Positions 23,257 through 32,479 of a DNA stretch of 61,117 nt are shown piece after piece. The notes under the pieces were generated by a model. It saw only the letters and a list, made by a program, of their open reading frames with translations. It did not search any database and was not told the origin of the DNA. How positions within the stretch are numbered: position 1 is the stretch's first letter; every line of letters begins with the position of its first letter. Source of the stretch: Oerskovia rustica (lineage in GTDB: Bacteria; Actinomycetota; Actinomycetes; Actinomycetales; Cellulomonadaceae); NCBI RefSeq assembly GCF_014836555.1, contig NZ_JACSQQ010000008.1, positions 76,913 to 138,029 on the forward strand, read 5' to 3'. The position numbers were made by a program, and so were the translations under genes.

Positions 23257-24190
23257 TCCGCTCGTAGGCCTCGAGGTAGCGGTCGCGCGTGCGCTCGACG
23301 ACGTCCGCGGGCAGCGAGGGCGGCGGCGCGTCGGACGCGCGGTCCCAGCCCGAGGCCTCGGAGGCGAGCCAGTCGCGGACGTACTGCTTGTCGAAGCTCG
23401 GCTGCGAGCGCCCCGGCTGCCACTGGTCGGCGGGCCAGAAGCGCGAGGAGTCGGGGGTCAGCACCTCGTCGCCCAGGACGGTCGCGCCCGTGACGGGGTC
23501 GATGCCGAACTCGAGCTTGGTGTCGGCGAGGATCACGCCGCGCTCGCGCGCGATCTCCTCGGCCCGCGAGTAGACGGCGAGGGTCAGGTCGCGCAGGCGG
23601 GTCGCGGCGTCGAGACCGATGGTCCCCGCGACGACCTCGAACGACACGTTCTCGTCGTGCTCCCCCACCTCGGCCTTGGCCGCGGGGGTGAAGATCGCCT
23701 CGGGCAGACGCGACCCGTCGACGAGCCCCTCGGGCAGCGGAACTCCGCACACCGTACGGTCCACGCGGTACTCGACGAGGCCCGAGCCCGTGAGGTACCC
23801 GCGGGCGACGCACTCGACCGGGAACATCTCGAGACGGCGGCAGATCATGGCGCGGCCTGCGACCTGGTCCGGCACCAGACCGTCGCCCGGCATGGCGCTG
23901 GCCTCGGTGCTGACGACGTGGTTCGGGACGAGGTCCGCGAGCTTGTCGAACCACCACAGGCTGAGCTGTGTCAGGACGACCCCCTTGTCGGGGATGCCTG
24001 GGGACAGCACGTGGTCGAACGCGCTGACGCGATCGCTCGCGACGACCAGGACGACGTCACCGAGCGGGTGGGCGCCGCCGAGCTGCGCGAGGTCGGGCTC
24101 GTACAGGTCGCGGACCTTGCCCGAGTAGACGTGCCGCCACCCCGGGAGATCGAGGTGGGCCGTGTCGAGGGCGTCGCGCGAGTCAGTCAC
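23234..24190 (-). CDS. purC: phosphoribosylaminoimidazole-succinocarboxamide synthase PurC
   Basis: SAICAR synthetase, joining CAIR and aspartate. Of 318 residues, the start has HVYSGKVRDLYEPD and VASDRVSAFDHVLS; later come ECVARGYLTGSG, LADTKLEFG and DEVLTPDSSRFWPADQW, all standard. The start may be GTG at 24190, where GAGACT lies seven bases upstream as in leaderless genes here. An in-frame GTG at 24211 would add seven residues. Confidence 0.95.
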   Translation of the reverse strand: MTDSRDALDTAHLDLPGWRHVYSGKVRDLYEPDLAQLGGAHPLGDVVLVVASDRVSAFDHVLSPGIPDKGVVLTQLSLWWFDKLADLVPNHVVSTEASAMPGDGLVPDQVAGRAMICRRLEMFPVECVARGYLTGSGLVEYRVDRTVCGVPLPEGLVDGSRLPEAIFTPAAKAEVGEHDENVSFEVVAGTIGLDAATRLRDLTLAVYSRAEEIARERGVILADTKLEFGIDPVTGATVLGDEVLTPDSSRFWPADQWQPGRSQPSFDKQYVRDWLASEASGWDRASDAPPPSLPADVVERTRDRYLEAYERITGESLF

Positions 24191-24265
24191 GGCGCCTAGT
24201 CTCTCATCCACGTCGCAGGTCTCCGGGGCCGTCCGGATGGCGGTGCGGCCGCCGGGCGCGCCGTC

Positions 24266-26668
24266 TCACCCGGCGCCCGGGGCGCTGGTCCCGCGAGTCA
24301 CGGACGCACCGCCCCGGCGAGGTGTCGGCTGCGCCTGGCCCACCGGCGGGCGCACCACCGAGAGCCCGCGGGAGGGTGCGCATTCCGCCCGGGAGGCGTT
24401 CTCCCGGCGTTCGTCCGAGCAGTCCGTCAGGACCCCGACGATCCGCGTCGGGCATCCTGCACCGTCGCTCACCGTCACGGCACGGCAGTGGACACGCAGG
24501 TAGCGGCCGTCGGCCGCCAGCAGCCGGTGCTCCAGGTCGAGCTTCCCGCCGACGCCGCCGAGCTGGACCGCGAGCGCGACCTGGACCGCCTGGAGGTCCT
24601 CGGGATGGACCCGGTCGAGCCACTCCTCGGGGTCGGCAGCCTTCAGGTCGTCGGCAGGGAGGCCGAGCATCGCTCTCCAGGACGGCGAGTAGTAGACCGT
24701 GCCGGTCGCGACGTCCCAGTCCCAGGTCGCGTCGTACGCGGCGACCGAGGCCAGGGCATAGCGTTCCTCGCTCACGCTGATCTCCTCCGCCAGCCGCCGC
24801 TCGCGCAGCGCCGCCTCCTCGAGCTCCGTCCGCTGGGCTCGCAGCGCGGCGAGGTGATCCTCCTGATCGAGCGCGACCGCGAGCATCGCCGCCCAGTGGT
24901 TGTACTTCTCGCGTGCGCTGGTCGCACGGGTGTCGACCGGGCCGCCGATCACGAGGTGCCCCCAGTCGCTCGCGTCGAACGCCACGGGGATGACGAACGA
25001 GAGGGCGTCGGTGCTCAGGAGCGCACGCGGCGGGAACTGCGCCGCGGGAAAGCTGTGCCCCACGAGGCGCTGAGCGGCCAGACCGCCACGGACGCCGACG
25101 ACCTTCAGCACATCCCCTCCCGGCCCGTCACCGGGCGGGCTCCAGAGGGCGATCGCAGCCGGACCCACCTGTCCCCTCGGCAGCCAGTCGAGGTGGCGCA
25201 GCGAGGCGCTGTCGGCGTGCATGAGCTCGAGGTCGAGCTCGTACTGGTCGACCATCGCACGCTCGAGGTTCCCCGACCGGACGAGCAGCGCGTGGGTGCA
25301 CCCCTTGGCGAGCGCGACGAGAATCTCGGTCGTCACGTCGCCCAGTGCCCGCGAGCGCCCCTGCGGGCGCACCCGCGTCGCACCTACCCCGACCCCGACC
25401 ACGGCACCGATCGACCCCGCCGGGCCGCGGCGCTTGATCCCGACCAGGAGCTCGGCCTCGAGCGCACGCACGGCCGGCACGAGCAGCTCGAGCGCCTCGG
25501 GCACGGGGCGCAGCACGGCGGTGCGGTCGGCGAGCGCCCGGTAGAACTGCGGTGCGGGCAGCGCGCCGCCGCCGGCCGCGTCCGTCATGGTGCCGACCAC
25601 CGCCCGAACCCACCCACCGACGGCGCTCTCCCCAGACCCGGTCGAGCCGGTGCTTCCCGCCCCCCGGCGGGCACGCAGCACGACCGAGTCGTCGAGCACG
25701 GCGCGCGCGACGGCGTCGAGGCGGGCCGTGGCGGTGTCGTCCTCCGCCACCTCGGCCGACGTCGGCCTGCCGTCGACGAGCAGGTCCGTCCGTGTGCTGT
25801 CGACGCAGCCGCACGACTCGCGGCAGACCAGCGTGGCCTCGGCGAGGTGCTGGCCGGGCCCTGCCTGCTCACCGTGGATGCGCGCGAGCAACAGCTCGGC
25901 GGCCAGCTCACCGACCCGGTCGTGATGGGGGTCGACCGAGGAGAGCCGCGGCCGGGACCGGGCACCACCGTCGGAGTGGTCGAAGCCGATCAGCGCCTGG
26001 TCGCGGGGAAGCACGAGGCCGGCGTCGGCGAGCGACCGGAGGAAGCCCACCGCATTGCGATCGGTGCCGGCGACGGTCGCGGTGGTGTCGAGCCCCTCCT
26101 GGAGCGCGGCCCGTCCTGCTGCCGCCCCCGCTGCCTCCTGGTTGTCGCGGGTCTGATAGATCCACTCGGGCCGGGGTTCGATCCCGTGGGCGCGCAGCGC
26201 GGTCTCGTACGCGGCGTGCCGCTCGACGAGGTCGTGCTGGCGCGGGTTCCCGAGAAAGCCGATGCGCTCGTGGCCGTGCTGGAGGAGGTGCTCGACTGCG
26301 GCGCGCACACCACCCGCGTTGTCGGGAGTGACCACGGGCGCCCCGAGGTCGTCGACCGTCTCGCTGATCACGACGAGAGGCTTGCCCGACCGATCGAGCC
26401 CGCGCAGGACGTCGTGCTCGACCGCGGACGTCACCACGATGACGCCGTCCATCGCGTCCAGCCCCACGACCTGCCGGGGCGGCGGCCGGTCGGGGAACTC
26501 CTCCCGGTCCAGGTCGGCCGGATAGGTCTGGAACGCGACCACCCGGTGGCCACCCGTCCGCAGTCCTCGTGAGATCCCCGCGAGGATCTTGCCGAAGTAG
26601 AAGCCGCCCACGACGGGTGAGAGCACACCGATCGTGAGGTTTCGTCGGTGGGTCGTGACATCGACCAT
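24266..26668 (-). CDS. LacI-type periplasmic-binding-fold sensor fused to PAS, no output domain
   Basis: An 800-residue protein. Residues of about 8-290 form a LacI/GalR effector-binding fold (LTIGVLSPVVGGFYFGKILAGI, VVTPDNAGGVRAAVEHLLQHGHERIGFLGN, LIGFDHSD) but no HTH precedes it. A Cys motif (VCRESCGC) ends that domain. A central region of about 340 residues, GAF-like in feel, leads through a coiled stretch (LEEAALRERRLAEEISVSEERYAL) into a PAS fold (about 650-760: WDWDVATGTVYYSP, WLDRVHPEDL). After VGVLTDCSDERR, where GGDEF would normally start, the sequence becomes a Pro/Arg-rich tail and stops. ATG at 26668 follows GGAG. It is divergent from a LacI regulator and near a cellulase gene. 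Confidence 0.75.
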   Translation of the reverse strand: MVDVTTHRRNLTIGVLSPVVGGFYFGKILAGISRGLRTGGHRVVAFQTYPADLDREEFPDRPPPRQVVGLDAMDGVIVVTSAVEHDVLRGLDRSGKPLVVISETVDDLGAPVVTPDNAGGVRAAVEHLLQHGHERIGFLGNPRQHDLVERHAAYETALRAHGIEPRPEWIYQTRDNQEAAGAAAGRAALQEGLDTTATVAGTDRNAVGFLRSLADAGLVLPRDQALIGFDHSDGGARSRPRLSSVDPHHDRVGELAAELLLARIHGEQAGPGQHLAEATLVCRESCGCVDSTRTDLLVDGRPTSAEVAEDDTATARLDAVARAVLDDSVVLRARRGAGSTGSTGSGESAVGGWVRAVVGTMTDAAGGGALPAPQFYRALADRTAVLRPVPEALELLVPAVRALEAELLVGIKRRGPAGSIGAVVGVGVGATRVRPQGRSRALGDVTTEILVALAKGCTHALLVRSGNLERAMVDQYELDLELMHADSASLRHLDWLPRGQVGPAAIALWSPPGDGPGGDVLKVVGVRGGLAAQRLVGHSFPAAQFPPRALLSTDALSFVIPVAFDASDWGHLVIGGPVDTRATSAREKYNHWAAMLAVALDQEDHLAALRAQRTELEEAALRERRLAEEISVSEERYALASVAAYDATWDWDVATGTVYYSPSWRAMLGLPADDLKAADPEEWLDRVHPEDLQAVQVALAVQLGGVGGKLDLEHRLLAADGRYLRVHCRAVTVSDGAGCPTRIVGVLTDCSDERRENASRAECAPSRGLSVVRPPVGQAQPTPRRGGASVTRGTSAPGAG

Positions 26669-26762
26669 GGTGTCCACTCCGTCGTGTACCGCGTTCTCCG
26701 TGCGACCGGTCCGCCGTCGGGCCGGTCGGGTCGTGCTGCGCGCGCCGCCTGCGGCATGCTGT

Positions 26763-27908
26763 GTGACCGTGGCCACATTCTCACGTCCGGAAAGCCCGAT
26801 TGCTACCGGTAGACGTCCCACCATCACCGACGTCGCCCGCGCGGCCGGGGTGTCGATCGCGGTGGTCTCCTACGCCCTCAACGGGCGCCCGGGCGTCTCC
26901 GAACGCACCAGACGCCGCGTGCTCCAGGTCGCAGAGGACCTCGGTTGGCGACCCAGCGCCGCAGCCAGGGCCCTGCGCGGCACGCCCGGGACGGTCGCGC
27001 TGCTCCTGGTCCGGGACACGGTCGGGGCGACGTCGGCCGACGCCGATCTCGAGCTCGCCGACGGACTTCGCGACGTCCTCGGCGCCGACCTCCCGTTGGC
27101 CGTGCACCTCGTGGAGTCCCCGTCCGCGGCGGCGGCCGCGATCGCGACCTGGTGGGCCGAGCACCGCTACGACGCCTTCGTCATGACCGGGATCCGGACC
27201 GACGACCCTCGCCTCGCCGTCGTCGAACGGCTCGGCGTCGTGGCCGTGCTGGTCGACCACGTCTCCTGGCCCCGTCCGGCGGACCTCGACGACGGCCGTG
27301 GCGCGCCGAGGCGACAGAGGCCGGCCGGACCGCCGCACACCATGTCCGCGGCGGCCTGGGCCCCGCGGACGGTGGCCCTCGACGCCGCAGCGGACGTCAA
27401 GGTCGGCCGACACCTCGGCGACCTGGGACACCGGCACGTCGCGGTGCTCGCGCCCGCGACGCCGCTCCGGTCAGGGCACGGCGCTGCGGACGCCGTGGGT
27501 GAGGAGGTCGACCGTCGAGGGGGCATCACGATCGTGGAGCCCTGCACGACGCTGGAGGACGTGGCGACGACCGCTCGTCGGCTGCTCGCGGCCCCGGACC
27601 GCCCGACGGCGATCGTCACCTCGGACGACCACGGCGCCCTGGTCGGGCGCGCCGTCGCCCGCCGCTCCGGGCTGGCCGTGCCGTGGGACGTGTCGGTCGT
27701 CGCCGGTCGCGACGCCCCGGTGCTGCGCCTGTCGACCCCACCCGTCACGGCCGTCGCGCGGCCTCTCCGCGCTCTCGGGCAGGAGGCGGGGCGCCAGGTC
27801 CTGCACGCCGTCGGGCGACACGGGGGAGGCTCCCCGGACGACGTGGCCTCTCGGACGGTCCCCGGCGGACGGCTCGTCATCCGTGGCACCACGGCTCCTC
27901 CGCGCTGA
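26763..27908 (+). CDS. LacI-family transcriptional regulator
   Basis: A 381-residue regulator with the LacI HTH ITDVARAAGVSIAVVSYALNGRPGVSERTRRRV (from about residue 21) and the hinge helix WRPSAAARALRG. The effector domain is shorter and less regular than usual but has ALDAAADVKVGRHLGDLGHRHVAVLAP and TAIVTSDDHGALVGRAVARRSGLAVPWDVSVVAGRDAP. GTG at 26763 or 26769 is the likely start; no ribosome site is seen. It is divergent from the PBP-PAS sensor and lies 185 nt upstream of the GH6 cellulase on the same strand, so it is a good candidate for cellulose/cellobiose-responsive control. Confidence 0.88.
   Translation: MTVATFSRPESPIATGRRPTITDVARAAGVSIAVVSYALNGRPGVSERTRRRVLQVAEDLGWRPSAAARALRGTPGTVALLLVRDTVGATSADADLELADGLRDVLGADLPLAVHLVESPSAAAAAIATWWAEHRYDAFVMTGIRTDDPRLAVVERLGVVAVLVDHVSWPRPADLDDGRGAPRRQRPAGPPHTMSAAAWAPRTVALDAAADVKVGRHLGDLGHRHVAVLAPATPLRSGHGAADAVGEEVDRRGGITIVEPCTTLEDVATTARRLLAAPDRPTAIVTSDDHGALVGRAVARRSGLAVPWDVSVVAGRDAPVLRLSTPPVTAVARPLRALGQEAGRQVLHAVGRHGGGSPDDVASRTVPGGRLVIRGTTAPPR
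26803..26812. promoter_or_regulatory. LacI-type palindrome inside the 5' end of lacI
   Basis: CTACCGGTAG is a perfect 10-bp palindrome with the central CG typical of LacI-family operators. It sits about 40 bases into the reading frame of the regulator and 135 bases from the divergent sensor start. Autoregulation is inference. Confidence 0.35.
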
Positions 27909-27973
27909 CCTCGCACGGCACATCGTTCGCCCGTCACCTCCGGTCCGCCGCCGGGTGATCGGCCGAGTCGTCC

Positions 27974-27985
27974 TAAACGTTTCAC
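27974..27985. promoter_or_regulatory. LacI-type operator candidate upstream of the cellulase
   Basis: TAAACGTTTCAC contains the perfect palindrome AAACGTTT (27975-27982), the classic core of LacI/CcpA-like operators. It lies in the 185-nt gap before the cellulase, about 110 nt from its start. The adjacent LacI regulator is the natural candidate ligand-responsive repressor. Confidence 0.5.
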
Positions 27986-28093
27986 GCCGTTCCGTCCTCA
28001 CCCGGTCCGTGACACGTTGCGCTCGACGCCGCACCCCCGCGGCACGGACCGGCCGGTGTCGTCCGGTCCGAGGACGAACCTCAGGAGGACCTC

Positions 28094-30382
28094 GTGTCAC
28101 CAACCCCCCATCGGCTGCGCAAGGGCGCGACAGCCATGGCTGCTGCGGCGCTGGTCGCCGCACCCCTCACGCTCGCTCAGATCCCGGCCGCCGCCGCCGA
28201 GGCACGCGTCGCGAACCCGTACGCCGGTGCGACCCAGTACGTGAACCCGTACTGGTCGGGCGCCGTGGAAGCGGCCGCCGCCCGCGCCGACGGCGACCTG
28301 GCTGTGAAGATGCAGGCGATCTCGGACGAGCCCACGGCCGTCTGGATGGACCGGATCAGCGCGATCGAGGGCAACGTCGACGGCCCCGGCCTGCGGTACC
28401 ACCTGGACGAGGCGCTCGCCCAGAAGGACGCCGGGGTGCCGATCGTCTTCAACCTGGTCATCTACGACCTGCCGGGTCGTGACTGCTACGCGCTCGCCTC
28501 GAACGGTGAGCTGCCGGCCACGGACGCCGGGCTCGTGCGCTACAAGAACGAGTACATCGACCCGATCGTCGACATCCTCGACGACCCCAGGTACGACTCG
28601 CTGCGCATCGCCGCGACGATCGAGCCCGACTCGCTGCCGAACCTCATCACCAACATCAGCACGCCCGACTGCCAGCAGTCCGCCCCGTACTACCGCGCGG
28701 GCGTGAAGTATGCGCTCGACGAGCTCCACACGGTCGGCAACGTCTACTCCTACATCGACGCCGCGCACGCGGGCTGGCTGGGCTGGCCGAGCAACTCGGG
28801 CCCCGCCGCCAAGCTCTTCGCCGACGTCGTGAGGTCGACGAACGCGGGCTTCGCGTCGGTCACGGGCTTCGTGACCAACACCGCGAACTCGACGCCGCTG
28901 GCCGAGCCGTTCCTCGAGGACATCCAGATCGGCGGCACGCCCGTCCGGTCGTCGAGCTTCTACGAGTGGAACGCCGACTTCGACGAGACCGACTGGACCG
29001 CGCACCTCTACGACCTCCTGGTCGCCGAGGGCTTCCCGGCCTCGATCGGCATGCTCATCGACACGTCCCGCAACGGCTGGGGCGGCGACGCTCGACCGAC
29101 CGCGGTCAGCACGTCGACGAACCACAACACCTACGTCGACGAGTCCCGCGTGGACAAGCGCGTCCACCGTGGCGCGTGGTGCAACCCGGCGGGCGCCGGG
29201 ATCGGTGAGCGCCCGCAGGCCACGCCCTCGGGCTACCCCGAGTCGCACCTGCACGCGTTCGTGTGGGTCAAGCCTCCGGGCGAGTCCGACGGCGCCTCGA
29301 CGGACATCCCGAACGACCAGGGCAAGCGGTTCGACCGTATGTGCGACCCGACGTTCGTCTCGCCCAAGCTCGCCAACCAGCTGACGGGCGCGCTGGGCGG
29401 GGCCCCGCTCGCGGGCCAGTGGTTCGACGCGCAGTTCGAGATGCTCGTCGAGAACGCCTACCCGGTCATCGAGGGCGGCGGCACGACGCCCGGCGACGTG
29501 ACGGCTCCCACTGCCCCGACAGGCCTCGTCGCGGGCACGGCCACGGCCACCTCGGTCCCGCTCTCGTGGACGGCCTCGACCGACGCGGTCGGCGTGACGG
29601 GCTACACGATCTACCGCAACGGCGTGCAGGTCGGCACCTCGACCTCGACGAGCTTCACGGCGACGGGTCTGAGCCCCGCGACCACGTACTCGTTCACGGT
29701 CACGGCGCGCGACGCGGCCGGCAACGTCTCGACGCCGTCTGCCGCCCGGTCGGTCACGACCGCGGCGGGCCAGACGGACCTGCCGCCCTCGACACCCACG
29801 GGTCTGACCGCGGGGACGACCACGGCGAGCACCGTCCCGCTCTCCTGGAACGCGTCGACCGACGACGTCGGCGTGGCCGGCTACGTGGTCCTGCGCAACG
29901 GAGCCCAGGTCGGTACCCCGACCGGGACGTCCTTCACCGACACGGGTCTGACGGCGGGCACCACGTACTCGTACACGGTCCGGGCCAAGGACACCGCGGG
30001 CAACCTCTCGGCGGCCTCTGCCGCGGTGAGCGCGACGACCACGACGATCGTCGTGCCGCCACCCGGCTCGTGCACGGTCGCCTACTCGGCGAACAGCTGG
30101 GGCTCGGGCTTCACGGGCACCGTGAAGATCACGAACACCTCGACCAGCACGATCAACGGCTGGAGCCTGGCCTTCGCGTTCCCGTCGGGTCAGACCATCA
30201 CCAACTCGTGGTCGGGTCAGTTCACGCAGTCCGGCGCGAACGTCACGGTGACCGGGCTCTCCTGGAACGCGAACCTCGCACCCGGCGCATCCGTCGAGGT
30301 CGGCTTCAACGCCGACCACAGCGGCACGAACGGTGCGCCCGTCGCGTTCGCCCTCAACGGCACGTCCTGCACGACCTCCTGA
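28094..30382 (+). CDS. secreted GH6 cellulase (cellobiohydrolase type) with two Fn3 domains and CBM2
   Basis: A 762-residue extracellular cellulase. GTG at 28094 follows AGGAGG. The signal peptide has a basic start, a hydrophobic AMAAAALVAAPLTLA core and a probable cut after AAAA near residue 36. The GH6 catalytic domain (about 40-460) has NLVIYDLPGRDCYA, the catalytic-acid motif IEPDSLPNLITN (Asp179), YIDAAHAGWLGW, and HLHAFVWVKPPGESDG. Loop lengths resemble exo-acting Cel6B/CbhA enzymes. Two Fn3 domains follow (about 472-560 and 566-650; APTGLVAGTATATSVPLSW, STPTGLTAGTTTASTVPLSW), then a C-terminal CBM2 (about 660-762; CTVAYSANSWGSGFTGTV, VTVTGLSWNANLAPGASVEVGF). A LacI gene and operator lie upstream. 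Confidence 0.96.
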   Translation: MSPTPHRLRKGATAMAAAALVAAPLTLAQIPAAAAEARVANPYAGATQYVNPYWSGAVEAAAARADGDLAVKMQAISDEPTAVWMDRISAIEGNVDGPGLRYHLDEALAQKDAGVPIVFNLVIYDLPGRDCYALASNGELPATDAGLVRYKNEYIDPIVDILDDPRYDSLRIAATIEPDSLPNLITNISTPDCQQSAPYYRAGVKYALDELHTVGNVYSYIDAAHAGWLGWPSNSGPAAKLFADVVRSTNAGFASVTGFVTNTANSTPLAEPFLEDIQIGGTPVRSSSFYEWNADFDETDWTAHLYDLLVAEGFPASIGMLIDTSRNGWGGDARPTAVSTSTNHNTYVDESRVDKRVHRGAWCNPAGAGIGERPQATPSGYPESHLHAFVWVKPPGESDGASTDIPNDQGKRFDRMCDPTFVSPKLANQLTGALGGAPLAGQWFDAQFEMLVENAYPVIEGGGTTPGDVTAPTAPTGLVAGTATATSVPLSWTASTDAVGVTGYTIYRNGVQVGTSTSTSFTATGLSPATTYSFTVTARDAAGNVSTPSAARSVTTAAGQTDLPPSTPTGLTAGTTTASTVPLSWNASTDDVGVAGYVVLRNGAQVGTPTGTSFTDTGLTAGTTYSYTVRAKDTAGNLSAASAAVSATTTTIVVPPPGSCTVAYSANSWGSGFTGTVKITNTSTSTINGWSLAFAFPSGQTITNSWSGQFTQSGANVTVTGLSWNANLAPGASVEVGFNADHSGTNGAPVAFALNGTSCTTS

Positions 30383-30392
30383 CCAGGACGTC

Positions 30393-30410
30393 CGTGGCCC
30401 TCGGGCCACG
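30393..30410 (+). terminator. hairpin after the cellulase gene
   Basis: CGTGGCCC / GGGCCACG, nearly a perfect palindrome, 10 nt past the stop. Short stem with a tight loop; probably acts with the next hairpin. Confidence 0.55.
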
Positions 30411-30455
30411 AGGCGCACCGTCCGGGTCCCCTGTGTCGGACGGCACCGGACGGTG

Positions 30456-30485
30456 AGGGCCCGCGAGCCTCCGCGCGCGGGGCCT
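30456..30485. terminator. hairpin between convergent cellulase and purD
   Basis: AGGGCCCGCG (30456-30465) pairs CGCGGGGCCT (30476-30485) with one mismatch and is followed by TTCCTC on the + strand. It can serve both convergent genes. Confidence 0.6.
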
Positions 30486-30544
30486 TCCTCGTCCGCCGGT
30501 CCGCCTCACGCGCACTGCCCTCACGGGCCGTCAGAGGCGCACGG

Positions 30545-31834
30545 TCAGCCCCGCGCGGCCTTCTCAGCGATGTCGGTGCGGTGGTGCGAGCCGGGCAGGA
30601 CGACGTGGTCGACGCCCGCGTACACCCGGCGACGCGCCTCCGCGAGGTCCTCGCCGCGGGCGACGACCGACAGCACGCGGCCGCCCGCGCTGCGCAGCGT
30701 GCCCTCGTCGAGCGCCGTGCCCGCGTGCAGGACGTGCACGCCCTCGACCGCCTCGGCACGGTCGATGCCCGTGATCGGGTCGCCGCTGCGGACGGTGGAG
30801 GGGTAGCCGTTGGCGGCGACGACCACGGTGACCGCGGCGTCGTCGGACCAGCGCAGGCGCGGGAAGTCCGCGAGCTCGCCGCGAGCCGCTGCGCGCAGCA
30901 CCGCGGAGAGCGGGGTCGTGAGGCGGGCCAGGACGACCTGCGTCTCCGGGTCACCGAAGCGCGCGTTGAACTCGACCACGCGGGTGCCACGGCTCGTGAG
31001 CGCAAGGCCCACGTAGAGGACGCCGGCGAACGGCGTGCCGCGGCGCGCCATCTCGTCGATCGTGGGCTGCGCGACCCGGGTCACGACCTCCTCGGTCAGG
31101 CCCTCCGGGGCCCACGGCAGCGGGCTGTAGGCGCCCATGCCTCCCGTGTTGGGGCCGGCGTCGCCGTCGAACGCGCGCTTGAAGTCCTGCGCGGGGGCCA
31201 GGGGGACGACGCTCGTACCGTCGGACAGGCAGAAGAGCGAGACCTCGGGACCGTCGAGGTACTCCTCGATGACCACGACGGGGTCCCCCGCACCGGGGCG
31301 CGGTGTCGCGAAGCAGGCCTGCGCGTGCTCGAGCGCCTCCTGGCGGTCGTCGGTCACGACGACGCCCTTGCCCGCGGCCAGCCCGTCGTCCTTGACGACG
31401 TAGGGAGCGCCGAACGCGTCGAGCGCGTCGGCGACCTGGTCGATGTCGGTGCAGACGTGCGCGAGCGCGGTCGGGACCGACGCGGCGGCCATGACGTCCT
31501 TGGCGAACGCCTTGGAGCCCTCGAGCGCGGCAGCCTGCGCGCTCGGCCCGAAGCAGTCGATGCCGGCCGCGCGCACCGCGTCCGCGACCCCCGCGACGAG
31601 CGGTGCCTCGGGGCCGATCACGACGAGGTCCGCGCCGAGGCTGGTCGCGAGTGCCGCGACGGCCCCTCCGTCGACCGCGCTGACCGCGTGCAGGGTCGCG
31701 AGCTCGCCGATGCCGGGGTTGCCGGGGGCGGCGTGCAGCTCGTGCGCCTCCGCACCGGTGGCCGCGGCCTCCTGGGCGAACGAGTGGACGATGGCGTGCT
31801 CGCGGGCACCCGAACCGATGACGAGGATCTTCAC
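30545..31834 (-). CDS. purD: phosphoribosylamine-glycine ligase PurD (GARS)
   Basis: ATP-grasp ligase making glycinamide ribonucleotide. The 429 residues start VKILVIGSGAREHAI, then PGNPGI, IGPEAPLVAGVAD, the ATP-grasp parts YVVKDDGLAAGKGVVV, VVIEEYLDGPEVSLFCLSDG, the PurD signature RAFDGDAGPNTGGMGAYSP, and VEFNARFGDPE. GTG at 31834 lies eight bases after TAGACT, a leaderless-type start. It follows the SipW-type peptidase gene by 11 nt on the same strand but probably has this promoter of its own. Confidence 0.96.
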   Translation of the reverse strand: MKILVIGSGAREHAIVHSFAQEAAATGAEAHELHAAPGNPGIGELATLHAVSAVDGGAVAALATSLGADLVVIGPEAPLVAGVADAVRAAGIDCFGPSAQAAALEGSKAFAKDVMAAASVPTALAHVCTDIDQVADALDAFGAPYVVKDDGLAAGKGVVVTDDRQEALEHAQACFATPRPGAGDPVVVIEEYLDGPEVSLFCLSDGTSVVPLAPAQDFKRAFDGDAGPNTGGMGAYSPLPWAPEGLTEEVVTRVAQPTIDEMARRGTPFAGVLYVGLALTSRGTRVVEFNARFGDPETQVVLARLTTPLSAVLRAAARGELADFPRLRWSDDAAVTVVVAANGYPSTVRSGDPITGIDRAEAVEGVHVLHAGTALDEGTLRSAGGRVLSVVARGEDLAEARRRVYAGVDHVVLPGSHHRTDIAEKAARG

Positions 31835-31845
31835 GGGACCGCAGT

Positions 31846-32403
31846 CTACCGATCCGGCGTCGTGGGCCCCTGGGCGTCCACGGCGTCGGGCGCCGCGGCG
31901 GCACCGTCCTCTGCGGCGCGCTTCTTCGAGGACGGCATGAGCGCGAACCCGACGAGGGCGCACGCCGCGACGACGATCGGGATCCCGACGGCCGGGCGAC
32001 GCAGGACCTCGACCGCGTCCCGGGCTCCCGGGATCCGGACCATGGGCACCAGGGCGTCCTCGACCACGTAGGGGTCGGGGTCGTCGACCGGGTTGTTGTC
32101 GCCGCGCAGCGTCAGGGTGCGAGCATCTCCCGGCCCGTCCTCGACCTCGACGATGCGGTGCGTGACGAGCACCCCGTCGCGCGTGAAGACGCTCACGACG
32201 TCGCCGACCTCGAGCGCCCGGGCCGGGACGCGGCGCGAGACGATCCCGTCGCCGACCTCGTAGGTGGGGATCATCGACCCCGAGACGACGACGAGGGACT
32301 GCAGGTTGCCCGTCTGGATGCCGAGGAACAGCACGAGTCCGAGCACCCCGGCGACCGCGGCGACCGTGAGGAACGCGTCGCCGACGCGCTTGAGCCACTT
32401 CAT
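31846..32403 (-). CDS. sipW: SipW-type (ER/archaeal-type) signal peptidase I
   Basis: A 185-residue membrane peptidase. One N-terminal transmembrane segment (about 10-29) is followed by the catalytic serine in VVSGSMIPTYEVGD (Ser43) and VTHRIVEV, where His82 replaces the lysine of the bacterial Lep type. LRGDNNPVDDP carries the third conserved Asp. A second hydrophobic segment lies near 143-162, then a charged tail. Such enzymes process TasA/CalY-type precursors. ATG at 32403 follows GGAGG. It closes a cluster of an RCC1-repeat protein, a LAxTG protein and a TasA-like protein, its likely substrates. Confidence 0.92.
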   Translation of the reverse strand: MKWLKRVGDAFLTVAAVAGVLGLVLFLGIQTGNLQSLVVVSGSMIPTYEVGDGIVSRRVPARALEVGDVVSVFTRDGVLVTHRIVEVEDGPGDARTLTLRGDNNPVDDPDPYVVEDALVPMVRIPGARDAVEVLRRPAVGIPIVVAACALVGFALMPSSKKRAAEDGAAAAPDAVDAQGPTTPDR

Positions 32404-32479
32404 GCGGGACCTCCGAGGACGGGTCGACGATGCGTCCACGGTGCCACGAGCAGTCCGGACCACGCTGCCACCACGCGTG

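Noticed and set aside
24212-24400. A GGDEF or kinase output domain for the LacI-PAS sensor in another frame.
   Set aside because: purC starts within about 75 nt of the sensor's stop, so no room exists, and the other frames show no GGDEF motif.
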